The notes under the pieces are model-generated. The model saw only the letters and a program-made list of their open reading frames with translations. It ran no database searches and was not told where the DNA came from. Shown here in pieces: positions 36,026-43,953 of a stretch of 64,000 bases of DNA; within the stretch, counting starts at the first letter, position 1; every line of letters starts with the position of its first letter. Source of the DNA: Hyphomicrobium_A sp963782555 (GTDB lineage Bacteria > Pseudomonadota > Alphaproteobacteria > Rhizobiales > Hyphomicrobiaceae); the NCBI GenBank assembly GCA_963782555.1, contig CAWAKB010000003.1, positions 682,001 through 746,000 on the forward strand, in the 5' to 3' direction. Made by a program: the position numbers and the translations under genes.

Positions 36026-37075
36026 ATGCAACATCCGGGCTTCTTTGAAAGGGCGGGTCCCTTTCCGCTGCACGTCATTGCGGCCAAGCTCGGAGCCGAA
36101 CTCGGGCAGCTTCCGGACATGATGGCGGATATCGAGGACGTGAAGCCGCTCGGAAACGCCGGCCCGCAACATCTCGCCTTCTTCGACAATCCCAAATACC
36201 TCGATCAGCTCGTCAAGACGCGGGCGGGCGGCTGTCTCGTGGCGCCGGCCTTCGCCGAACGCGTGCCGGCGAGCACCGCGGTGCTCAAGACCAAGACGCC
36301 ATACAGCGCCTTCGCTTTCGCCCTGCGGCTCTTTTATGCCGACGCGCTTCGTCCGGTCGCCGCCAAATCTGGCGACGAGCGCAGCAATGGAGGCCTCATC
36401 CATCCCTCTGCAATCATCGACGAGGGCGTAACCATTGAGGCTGGCGCCGTCATTGGACGCGAAGCGCAGATCGGACGTGGTACGACCATCGCTGCCGGTG
36501 CCGTCGTCGGCTATCGCGTGTCGATCGGCCAGGATTGCTATGTCGGGCCTGCTACGACCGTCACGCACGCCATCGTCGGGGATCGTGTCATCCTGCATGC
36601 GGGCGTACGCATTGGCCAGGACGGCTTCGGGTTCGCCATGAGCGCCAGCGGGCACCTGAAAGTGCCGCAGGTGGGTCGGGTCATCATCAGCAATGATGTC
36701 GAGATCGGCGCCAACTCGGCGGTCGATCGCGGCGCACTCAACGATACGATGATCGGCGAAGGCACCAAGATCGATAATCTCGTTCAAATCGGCCACAATG
36801 CCATCATCGGGCGCCACTGCATCATCGTCGCGCAGACGGGAATTGCCGGCTCGGCTCAGCTCGGCGACTTTGTCGTCATGGGCGGGCACTCGGGCGTCGT
36901 CGGCCACGTGAAGATCGGCAGCGGTGCTCAGATTGCGGGGATGGCGCACGTGAAGCAGGACGTCGCTCCTGGAGCGCGCATGGGCGGCACGCCTGCGGTC
37001 CCCTTCAACGAGTGGGCGCGAGAGGTTGCTACCCTCAAGCGGCTCGCCGCCCGGGGCGACAAGCGCAGCGACTAA
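36026..37075 (+). CDS. lpxD: UDP-3-O-acylglucosamine N-acyltransferase, stand-alone copy
   Basis: 349 residues from ATG 36026 with GAGGAGAAGGA just upstream. An N-terminal uridine-binding domain (about 1-110) precedes a left-handed beta-helix of hexapeptide repeats (about 125-310) with GQDGFGFAMS and the catalytic-His region VQIGHNAIIGRH (about 253-264). LpxD adds the N-linked acyl chain in lipid A synthesis in the cytoplasm. The usual bamA-lpxD-fabZ-lpxA neighbours are absent, so this may be a second copy or a relocated gene. Confidence 0.92.
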   Translation: MQHPGFFERAGPFPLHVIAAKLGAELGQLPDMMADIEDVKPLGNAGPQHLAFFDNPKYLDQLVKTRAGGCLVAPAFAERVPASTAVLKTKTPYSAFAFALRLFYADALRPVAAKSGDERSNGGLIHPSAIIDEGVTIEAGAVIGREAQIGRGTTIAAGAVVGYRVSIGQDCYVGPATTVTHAIVGDRVILHAGVRIGQDGFGFAMSASGHLKVPQVGRVIISNDVEIGANSAVDRGALNDTMIGEGTKIDNLVQIGHNAIIGRHCIIVAQTGIAGSAQLGDFVVMGGHSGVVGHVKIGSGAQIAGMAHVKQDVAPGARMGGTPAVPFNEWAREVATLKRLAARGDKRSD

Positions 37076-37090
37076 GTCTTTATTGCAGAC

Positions 37091-37297
37091 CTAGAACAGC
37101 TTCGACAGCGGCGCGAGCTCGCTTTCCTTGGCGACCCGCTCGAACGTCTCAGCCGATGACTTGATGCGGTAGAGCAGATCGCCGCCTTCGAACGGCAGCA
37201 GCCGCAGAACCTTGTACTCTCTGGCCGAGGCCGGCGGCGCCCACCGGCCGGGCGTGAAATCGACGGCCTGCCCGACCTTGTATCTATGCCTTGGCAT
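37091..37297 (-). CDS. Small hypothetical protein adjacent to cspA
   Basis: 68 residues: MPRHRYKVGQAVDFTPGRW, then REYKVLRLLPFEGGDLLYRI and KSSAETFERVAKESELAPL. It reads like a small SH3-like beta-barrel and resembles short proteins common in Hyphomicrobiales. It lies 6 nt after the cspA stop on the same strand, so both are probably cotranscribed. Confidence 0.75.
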   Translation of the reverse strand: MPRHRYKVGQAVDFTPGRWAPPASAREYKVLRLLPFEGGDLLYRIKSSAETFERVAKESELAPLSKLF

Positions 37298-37303
37298 CTC
37301 TTG

Positions 37304-37516
37304 CTACGCGAGCTCGATCTGGGCTGCCTTCTTGCCGCGGCCGCGCGGATCGTCCTCGAGCACGAAGCTGACTTTGTCGCCCTCATTGAGGGTAGCGATG
37401 CCAGCGGCCTCGAGCGCGCTTGCATGAACGAAGACGTCCTTGCCGCCGTCCTCCGGCGCGATAAAGCCAAAGCCTTTCGCAGCATTGAAGAACTTCAGAG
37501 TGCCTGATTGACGCAT
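37304..37516 (-). CDS. cspA: Cold-shock domain protein
   Basis: 70 residues, MRQSGTLKFFNAAKGFGFIA, then EDGGKDVFVHASALEAAG. The RNP1 (KGFGFI) and RNP2 (DVFVH) motifs of single-stranded nucleic acid binding are both intact. Cold-shock proteins melt RNA structure. GGGAAAGG lies upstream of the ATG at 37516. Confidence 0.93.
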   Translation of the reverse strand: MRQSGTLKFFNAAKGFGFIAPEDGGKDVFVHASALEAAGIATLNEGDKVSFVLEDDPRGRGKKAAQIELA

Positions 37517-37745
37517 AGATTCGAGCCTTTCCCTTGAAGCGCGCGCTAAGCTGGCCGTGAGAAGGCCGCGCGCTCGGCCCGACAACTCAGTCATGGGGAA
37601 AGGCGAACGACCACTGAGGGTCAGTCGGCGAAACCTCAATCACCGAGGGCGCGCTCCAGTTGGGGGCGCACCGCCTCAAGACTGTATGGGCCCCATACAG
37701 AGTAAAGGCAAGGACTATCGAGGCTGCTGTTTGCGAGCGATTGCT

Positions 37746-37997
37746 CTAGTTGGCATCGCGGCGCTGCAATGGATAGGCTTTGCTCTCGTAAAGCTTGCGG
37801 ATCTGGGCAGCATCGAATCTTTGCTCGTTAACCTCGAGCACGGTTCCGAACAGCACGTCGGAGGGAAGCTCCTCGATGGCGAAACGGATCGCTTCGGCGC
37901 CTGAATCGAACCGCCGATAGGTCACAGGCCGTGGACTGGATCCTCGGCTTCTGCAGGCAAAGACCTCGGCCGGAGCTGCATAATCGAAATCGCCCAT
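37746..37997 (-). CDS. Small hypothetical protein
   Basis: 83 residues, MGDFDYAAPAEVFACRSRGS, then VTYRRFDSGAEAIRFAIEEL and NEQRFDAAQIRKLYESKAYP. Soluble alpha/beta composition; the pattern resembles short conserved Hyphomicrobiales proteins but I know no function. Confidence 0.72.
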   Translation of the reverse strand: MGDFDYAAPAEVFACRSRGSSPRPVTYRRFDSGAEAIRFAIEELPSDVLFGTVLEVNEQRFDAAQIRKLYESKAYPLQRRDAN

Positions 37998-38310
37998 GGT
38001 TAGTATATGGGAACTGGCACACCAGATTGCATGGGCGGTTTCAATACTATGTGCCTTGCTATTTGCACTGCACTATGAAATAAGCGCGCATCGCTCGAGA
38101 GACTCTTGCGCGAACATCGGCGCTCCAGCCGCGTGAAAAGGACTTGGGTTCGGGCCCTTCCAAACAGATCGGCCCCTCGTTCGTCCTCCCTGTTGAGCGC
38201 CTCTGACACTTTCTCACATGACAGCCCAGGACACGCGGGGCGTCCCCTGGACCAGCCGCGCTCAAACGCGCTCGGCCGAACGTGTTCGGCCGGCCTCCGT
38301 GCGCGGCCAT
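37998..38310. other. Intergenic leader upstream of the DEAD-box helicase
   Basis: About 310 nt without a convincing gene. The helicase frame is open back to an ATG at 38218, but that extension looks non-protein-like. A long untranslated leader, as in some cold-induced helicase genes, is possible. Confidence 0.4.
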
Positions 38311-39606
38311 ATGAAAGAACACCAATTGACCACTTTCTCTGAACTCGGTTTGAACCCGGCCCTCCTGAAGTCGCTTGCGGCGGAAGGCTACGCGACGCCG
38401 ACACCGATCCAAGCGCAAGCCATTCCTGGCGTGTTGGCGGGTAAGGACCTGCTCGGCATCGCCCAGACTGGCACCGGCAAGACGGCGGCCTTCGCGCTGC
38501 CGATCCTGCATCGTCTCGTGGCCAACCGGCGCCCGGCGCTGCGTCTGGGCACGCGTGTGCTCGTCCTGTCGCCGACGCGCGAGCTCGCGACCCAGATCGC
38601 CCAGAGTTTCAAGACCTACGGCCGCCACATGAACGTGACCGTCGCGCTGATGTACGGCGGCGTTCCGCATCGGCCACAAGTCAACGCAGTGAGCCGTGGC
38701 GTCGATGTCCTCGTTGCTACGCCTGGGCGCCTTATCCAGCACATCGAGGAGCGCAGTGTTGTCCTGTCGGGCACCGAGATCCTCGTTCTCGACGAGGCCG
38801 ACCAGATGCTCGACATGGGCTTCATCCAGCCCATCCGGCAGATCCTCTCTAAGCTTTCGGCCAAGCGCCAGAGCCTGTTCTTCTCGGCCACGATGCCCAA
38901 AGAGATCGGCGCGCTCGCATCCGAGATGCTGCGCGATCCGCTGCGCGTTGCCGTCACGCCAGCAGCCACGACGGTGGATCGCGTCAAGCAGAGCGTCATC
39001 CACGTCGACGCGCCGAGCAAGCCGTCGCTGCTGGTCGAGCTGTTCGCGAATCCTGCTATGCAGCGCACGCTGGTCTTCACACGCACCAAGCGCGGCGCCG
39101 ACAAGGTTGCGCGCCATCTGGAGGCCGCCGGCATCAAGGTGGCCACCATCCACGGCAACAAGAGCCAGGGACAGCGTGAGGCGGCGCTCGGCGCCTTTCG
39201 CAACGGTCGCATCCGCGGGCTGGTGGCAACGGACATTGCCGCGCGCGGCATCGACATCGACGAGGTGACGCACGTCATCAACTACGACCTGCCGCACGTG
39301 CCCGAGAGCTACGTGCACCGCATCGGCCGCACAGCGCGCGCTGGCGCAGAAGGCATAGCGATCTCGCTCTGCGGCCGCGAGGAGCGTACGCTCCTGCGCG
39401 ACATCGAGCGCCTGACGCGCCAATCGATCGCGAGTATCGATCGTTGCGAGAGCGGAGCGGGTCCGGAATCCCCGAGCAACGGCCATCGGCCTGCCGAACG
39501 GCGCAACGGGCGCTCGGCGCCGTCGCGGCACCCGCGCAATAGCACCGGGCGGCCTAACGGCAACTCCAAGCAGCGCCGCCATCGCAGCGCGGCAATTGCC
39601 CGCTAA
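38311..39606 (+). CDS. DEAD-box ATP-dependent RNA helicase (RhlE-like)
   Basis: 431 residues from ATG 38311. All core motifs are present: Q-motif PTPIQAQAIP, Walker A AQTGTGKT (about 51-58), PTRELATQ, DEAD in LDEADQM (about 160-163), SAT (about 192), and the C-terminal ARGIDIDEVTHVINYDLP and HRIGRTARAG (about 336). A basic Arg/Ser/Asn-rich tail follows, typical of RhlE-type helicases that remodel RNA and ribosome precursors. Neighbouring cspA and the long leader fit a cold-response role; this is inferred. Confidence 0.93.
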   Translation: MKEHQLTTFSELGLNPALLKSLAAEGYATPTPIQAQAIPGVLAGKDLLGIAQTGTGKTAAFALPILHRLVANRRPALRLGTRVLVLSPTRELATQIAQSFKTYGRHMNVTVALMYGGVPHRPQVNAVSRGVDVLVATPGRLIQHIEERSVVLSGTEILVLDEADQMLDMGFIQPIRQILSKLSAKRQSLFFSATMPKEIGALASEMLRDPLRVAVTPAATTVDRVKQSVIHVDAPSKPSLLVELFANPAMQRTLVFTRTKRGADKVARHLEAAGIKVATIHGNKSQGQREAALGAFRNGRIRGLVATDIAARGIDIDEVTHVINYDLPHVPESYVHRIGRTARAGAEGIAISLCGREERTLLRDIERLTRQSIASIDRCESGAGPESPSNGHRPAERRNGRSAPSRHPRNSTGRPNGNSKQRRHRSAAIAR

Positions 39607-39665
39607 GGAGCTATCCTAGAACACAAGGGCGGCAGACCCGGCCGCCCTGCAACGAAAGGTTCATC

Positions 39666-40685
39666 GTGCAACATGCTCAGACCGCTGCCCGTGACGTCAC
39701 AGCCCGCGATTGGGCGTCCCTGTTGGGCCGCTATCGCGAGCCAAGCCCACGACGCAGCGCGTTCGAGCTGGCCGTCACCGCCGGCGCCTTCGCCCTAACT
39801 TGGATCGCGATGTGGGCGACGCTGGGTTTTGGCTATTGGCTCACGCTGCTGGTGGCGGTGCCGGCCGCAGGCTTCCTCGTGCGCCTCTTCATGATCCAGC
39901 ACGATTGCGGGCACGGCACCCTCTTCCGCAACCGGGCCACCAACGACTGGATCGGGCGCGTGATCGGCACACTGACGCTCACGCCCTACGACTTCTGGCG
40001 GCGCAGCCACAACATCCACCATGCGAGCTCCGGCAATCTGCAGCTGCGCGGGATCGGCGACATCGAGACCCTGACCGTGCGCGAGTATCTGGCGCTGCCC
40101 AAGTGGCAGCGGCTCCGCTACCGGCTCTACCGCCACCCCCTTGTGATGTTTGGGCTGGGCCCTGCCTATCTGTTCTTAGTGCAACATCGGCTGCCAGTTG
40201 GGCTGATGCGCAAGGGTTGGCAGCCGTGGGCCAGCGCAATGGCCACCAACGCGGCCATTGCGATGCTCGCCGGCGCCATGATTTGGCTGGTTGGCCCGGG
40301 ACCGTTCCTGCTGGTGCACCTGCCGATCACCCTGCTCGCCGCCTCGATCGGCGTGTGGCTGTTCTACGTGCAGCACCAGTTTGAAGAGACCACGTGGGCC
40401 GAGGCCCCGGCCTGGAATGTGCACGAGGCGGCGCTGCACGGCAGCTCTCATTACGACTTGCCGGGCGTGCTGCGGTGGTTCACGGCCAACATCGGCATCC
40501 ATCACGTGCATCATCTATGCAGCCGCATTCCGTTCTATCGGTTGCCGCAAGTGCTGCGCGATCACCCGGAGCTTGCCAACATCGGACGCGTGACGCTCCT
40601 CGAAAGCCTGCGCTGCGTTCGCTTCGCGCTGTGGGACGAGAAGCGCCGGCGGCTGATCCCGTTTCGCGAGCTACACCGCCGATAG
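39666..40685 (+). CDS. Membrane fatty acid desaturase
   Basis: 339 residues from a GTG at 39666 (AAAGG upstream). The three histidine boxes HDCGH (79-83), HNIHH (about 115-119) and HVHH (about 280-283) bind the di-iron centre, and hydrophobic helices at about 37-80 and 190-240 fit the membrane desaturase fold. It introduces double bonds into acyl chains in the inner membrane with O2. The overall sequence resembles omega-6/delta-12-type enzymes, but regiospecificity cannot be read from sequence. It follows the cold-associated helicase. Confidence 0.9.
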   Translation: MQHAQTAARDVTARDWASLLGRYREPSPRRSAFELAVTAGAFALTWIAMWATLGFGYWLTLLVAVPAAGFLVRLFMIQHDCGHGTLFRNRATNDWIGRVIGTLTLTPYDFWRRSHNIHHASSGNLQLRGIGDIETLTVREYLALPKWQRLRYRLYRHPLVMFGLGPAYLFLVQHRLPVGLMRKGWQPWASAMATNAAIAMLAGAMIWLVGPGPFLLVHLPITLLAASIGVWLFYVQHQFEETTWAEAPAWNVHEAALHGSSHYDLPGVLRWFTANIGIHHVHHLCSRIPFYRLPQVLRDHPELANIGRVTLLESLRCVRFALWDEKRRRLIPFRELHRR

Positions 40686-40741
40686 CCTGACGACTTGGAG
40701 CCGCAGCCGCGATTCCGAGAGCGATTGTTCTGGAGGTTGAC

Positions 40742-40984
40742 GTGAACCAACTCGGATCGACCTTTTTCATATTGACCTGCGGCATCCTCGGTGCGGCCCT
40801 GTCCGTCGCCTTTCTGCTCTGGATACCGACCGATGGTGCGGCTCACGGATATCGCGAGCTGATCGCCGACGAGCTGCCCGTCATTGTCTTTGCCGCAGGG
40901 ATCGGCTTTGGCGTGGGGGTGCTGATTGCGCTTCTCTGGTCGGTCTTGCAGCGGGTCTTTGCACCGAACGCCCCGCGTGCGTGA
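40742..40984 (+). CDS. Small two-span membrane protein
   Basis: 80 residues from a GTG at 40742 with TGGAGG upstream. Helices at about 6-28 and 47-70 are joined by a short acidic loop. It follows the desaturase by 56 nt on the same strand. Function unknown. Confidence 0.6.
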   Translation: MNQLGSTFFILTCGILGAALSVAFLLWIPTDGAAHGYRELIADELPVIVFAAGIGFGVGVLIALLWSVLQRVFAPNAPRA

Positions 40985-40996
40985 GGCGTCTCGCGC

Positions 40997-41353
40997 TCAG
41001 GCGGGCGGCGCCAGAATGAGAACGACCAGCGCCGAGACAAAAAGCAGCGCAAAAGCCAGCGAGACGCAAAACGCGGCGTCGACCAAGAGCCCGCGCAGGG
41101 TGCGAAGCGCGGTCGCCACGTAAGGCACGCTGCGGTTCAACGAATCCCGTGAGCTGCGGATGAGGGCGAGCGCGGGGCGCAGGTAAGCCGCCCCCCTTAC
41201 AGCCCGTTTGAGCAGAAGCCTGGTCTTCGGTTGCCGGCGAAGCTCTGCTGGGATCAAGTCGCGTGCTGCGCGATCCACTGCGGCCGCACCGACCTCCAGC
41301 TGCCTCAGCTTGGCTGCTGCATCAGGTCGGACGTGGCGCAACGTCATAGTCAT
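40997..41353 (-). CDS. Hypothetical protein with C-terminal membrane helix
   Basis: 118 residues beginning MTMTLRHVRPDAAAKLRQLE. The N-terminal part is basic and helical, and the last about 28 residues are hydrophobic (AAFCVSLAFALLFVSALVVL). Convergent with the preceding small membrane gene, 12 nt apart. No family recognised. Confidence 0.55.
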   Translation of the reverse strand: MTMTLRHVRPDAAAKLRQLEVGAAAVDRAARDLIPAELRRQPKTRLLLKRAVRGAAYLRPALALIRSSRDSLNRSVPYVATALRTLRGLLVDAAFCVSLAFALLFVSALVVLILAPPA

Positions 41354-41533
41354 CGAATCGCCTGCCCACGCTAAGTCGTGACGCGATACTCAACCTTGCA
41401 AGGGGACCAAGCAAATGGTCAGCGCTGTTGGTGCACACAAAAATGGCCAAGCATTTTGGGCGTTAGCCAAAATCCTGCCTTGGAAAGCGCGCACGTTTGG
41501 CAGCTTCAGTATCAGTAACTCCAGGGGCGTATT

Positions 41534-42016
41534 ATGTTCAGTGCCAGCGTAAAGCCTACTCCCGATCAGCCCAAAGCCGGCGCAGCGCGCAGCGGGGAAA
41601 CAACCTCGGGGCCGCTGTCGGCAACGTCCTTCGAGCCGGCGTCCGGAACATCCGTGATCGGCAGGGACCTGACACTCCTCGGCGAGAAGATCACGATCGT
41701 CTCTCAGAACAAGCTTCGGGTGGATGGCGACGTTCGCGGCAACGTCCACGGCAAGCAGGTGACCATCACCGAAGGTGGCTCGGTCGAGGGCATGGTTTGC
41801 GCCGAGAGGATCGAGGTGAATGGGGCCGTTCGCGGAGCCATTCGGGCCGTGAGTGTCACGCTGTCTGGCACCTCGGAGGTTGATGGCGACATCATGCACC
41901 AATCTCTGGCCATTTCGGAAGGTGCCCGCTTCGATGGACGCGTTCGCCGGGGTGACGCCAAGGAGCTCATGCCGGTGCTCGATCCGGAAGCCATTGCGGC
42001 CGGCGAGTACAATTAG
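41534..42016 (+). CDS. Bactofilin family cytoskeletal protein
   Basis: 160 residues. The central region (about 40-135) is a right-handed beta-helix of short repeats, for example NKLRVDGDVRGNVHGKQVTI and GTSEVDGDIMHQSLAISEGA, flanked by disordered ends. Bactofilins polymerise without nucleotide into filaments at the membrane and scaffold peptidoglycan synthesis. No M23 peptidase gene is next to it. Confidence 0.88.
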   Translation: MFSASVKPTPDQPKAGAARSGETTSGPLSATSFEPASGTSVIGRDLTLLGEKITIVSQNKLRVDGDVRGNVHGKQVTITEGGSVEGMVCAERIEVNGAVRGAIRAVSVTLSGTSEVDGDIMHQSLAISEGARFDGRVRRGDAKELMPVLDPEAIAAGEYN

Positions 42017-42134
42017 CGCTGTCGGCTAGCTGAGGCGCCCCCCCGAGACCTGAATATGATGCCCGCTCGAAACGCTCGGGGGGACGGGCAGCGCTTGGCT
42101 GGACGCTGCTAAGCGGCCATTCTTATTGAGATGG

Positions 42135-42221
42135 TGGTGCCCCAGGCCCGACTCGAACGGGCACACCCTTGCGAGTACCAGATTTTGAGTCTGGCGCGTC
42201 TACCGGTTCCGCCACTGGGGC
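42135..42221 (-). tRNA. tRNA-Leu (anticodon CAA)
   Basis: The minus strand folds as a class II tRNA: acceptor GCCCCAG paired with CTGGGGC, anticodon stem CCAGA/TCTGG with loop CTCAAAA (anticodon CAA), a long variable arm, a T arm with GTTCGAGTC, and an encoded 3' CCA. Length 87 nt including CCA. It reads UUG leucine codons. Confidence 0.95.
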
Positions 42222-42337
42222 TAAGCGCGAAAGGGGCGCATCATAACGACCGCCTTTGGCCCGTCAACGCGCCTGCTTCACCCTGCCGGAGCCGCGTGCT
42301 GAGGGACCCCTTTTGGCCCGCAATCGCGGCTTGAGCC

Positions 42338-43453
42338 GTGCGCTTTGCCCGCGACCGGGTTGCCGAATCGCCCAACATCCCCTCAATCTTCGCTGCCATG
42401 GACAAGGAGCCGCCCTCAGGGTCCCTCGCCGTCATGCCGGAGGCCGTCTTCGTCCGCCGGGTGCTGATTTTTGTCGGTATCGTCGCGTTCGCAGCCGCTC
42501 TCTACGTTCTCTCCGACATCCTTTTGTTGATCTTCGGCTCGGTCCTGGTGGCGGTGGTGCTGCGCGCCATCGCCCGCCCCATCCGGCGGGGAACCTCGAT
42601 GAGCGAGCGCCTCGCGCTGCTTGCCGCGGGGCTCGGCGTCATCGCGGTGCTGGGCGCGACCGGGTATCTCTTCGGCTCGCGCATCAGCACCCAGCTCACC
42701 ATCGTGATGGAGAGCCTCCCGGCCGCGCTGCAGAGCCTGTCGAAGAGCGCGCCGTTCGCCTCCATGTCGGAGCTCGTCAAGGGCTCCTCCATCGGCGAGC
42801 TGGTCATGAGCGCGTTCTCGTGGGGGACCACACTATTCGGCGCGGTGGCGACCCTCGTTGTCGTCATCGTCGCCGGCATCTACATCGCCATCGATCCCGC
42901 CACCTACCGCAACGGCCTGGTGAAGCTGTTTCCGCGGCCGACCCAGGAGCAGATTGCCACTACGCTCGACGACGCGGGCGAGGCCTTGCGGCTGTGGCTC
43001 GGCGGCCAGCTCCTGGCCATGATCATGGTCGGCATCCTGATCGCGATCGGTTTGGCGCTGGTCGGCGTGCCGTCCGCGCTGGCGCTCGGGCTCATCGCCG
43101 GCGTCACCGAGTTTGTGCCGATCATCGGTCCGGTCATTGGCGCCATTCCGGCACTTCTCCTCGCCTCGACCGAAAACTGGGACCTGGTGTTGTGGACGCT
43201 CGCCGTGTTCGTGGTCGTGCAGCAGATCGAGAGCAATATCATCATGCCGCTGGTGGCGGGCCGGACCGTCGCGGTGCCGGCCGCTGTCGGGCTTTTTGCT
43301 GTGGTGGCGATCGGCGTGCTGTTCGGGCCGCTCGGCCTGCTGCTCGGCTACCCGCTCGCCATCGTCACCGACGTGACGGTCCGCCGCCTCTACGTGCGCC
43401 AGGCGCTGGGCGAGGACGTCACCATCGCAGGCGAGCAGCCGGAGCCGGACTGA
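42338..43453 (+). CDS. AI-2E (PerM/UPF0118) family transporter
   Basis: 371 residues from a GTG at 42338; ATG 42398 would give 351 and is also plausible. Roughly eight hydrophobic helices: two near the N-terminus, then a soluble segment, then a cluster (GTTLFGAVATLVVVIVAGIY; LLAMIMVGILIAIGLALVGV) and the conserved GVTEFVPIIGPVIGAIPALL. Family members export small molecules or Na+/Li+; substrate cannot be assigned. Confidence 0.87.
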   Translation: MRFARDRVAESPNIPSIFAAMDKEPPSGSLAVMPEAVFVRRVLIFVGIVAFAAALYVLSDILLLIFGSVLVAVVLRAIARPIRRGTSMSERLALLAAGLGVIAVLGATGYLFGSRISTQLTIVMESLPAALQSLSKSAPFASMSELVKGSSIGELVMSAFSWGTTLFGAVATLVVVIVAGIYIAIDPATYRNGLVKLFPRPTQEQIATTLDDAGEALRLWLGGQLLAMIMVGILIAIGLALVGVPSALALGLIAGVTEFVPIIGPVIGAIPALLLASTENWDLVLWTLAVFVVVQQIESNIIMPLVAGRTVAVPAAVGLFAVVAIGVLFGPLGLLLGYPLAIVTDVTVRRLYVRQALGEDVTIAGEQPEPD

Positions 43454-43462
43454 GGCTGCCGA

Positions 43463-43813
43463 CTATTTCCAAGAGTAGTTTACGCGTCCGGTGCGGTGCC
43501 GGTGCTCGGTGATCTCTACATGGTCGCCGACATGCGGATTGGTCTTCTTCAAGACCCAGACGGTGACCTGCCGCCCGTTCTCGAGCGCGATGACGACGGA
43601 TAGACCGTTCTCGATGGCCTGCGTGTTCGTGGTATTGAGTGGCCCCACCGAGACGACGGTGCCCGGCACGCGGATCTTGTCGACGTGGGCGTCGTAGTCC
43701 TCGTAGAGGAAGAACAGGCCGATCGCGGCGAGAATGGCTAAGCCGATGCCGGCCTTCTTGGCCCGATCGAGCCACAAGGTGCGCTCAAGCTTGCGTCGCG
43801 TTTCCTCGCGCAT
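43463..43813 (-). CDS. Small membrane-anchored hypothetical protein
   Basis: 116 residues from ATG 43813. A basic N-terminus, one helix at about 20-37 (KAGIGLAILAAIGLFFLYED), then a predicted extracytoplasmic beta-rich domain with VPGTVVSVGPLNTTNTQAIE and TVWVLKKTNPHVGDHVEITE. Convergent with the AI-2E transporter, 9 nt apart. Function unknown. Confidence 0.7.
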   Translation of the reverse strand: MREETRRKLERTLWLDRAKKAGIGLAILAAIGLFFLYEDYDAHVDKIRVPGTVVSVGPLNTTNTQAIENGLSVVIALENGRQVTVWVLKKTNPHVGDHVEITEHRHRTGRVNYSWK

Positions 43814-43953
43814 GATCCCGTCCCCCGGGCACGTCTTGTTGTGCTTCGCTCAGGCTTGGAGGTGCGCCAATCGGGCCGCCGCGTCAAGCCGCGCGGCCGG
43901 GGCAGGCTGCCGCATCGGGGCCTAGCTCGGGGCCATCTTCAGACAATCTTGAA

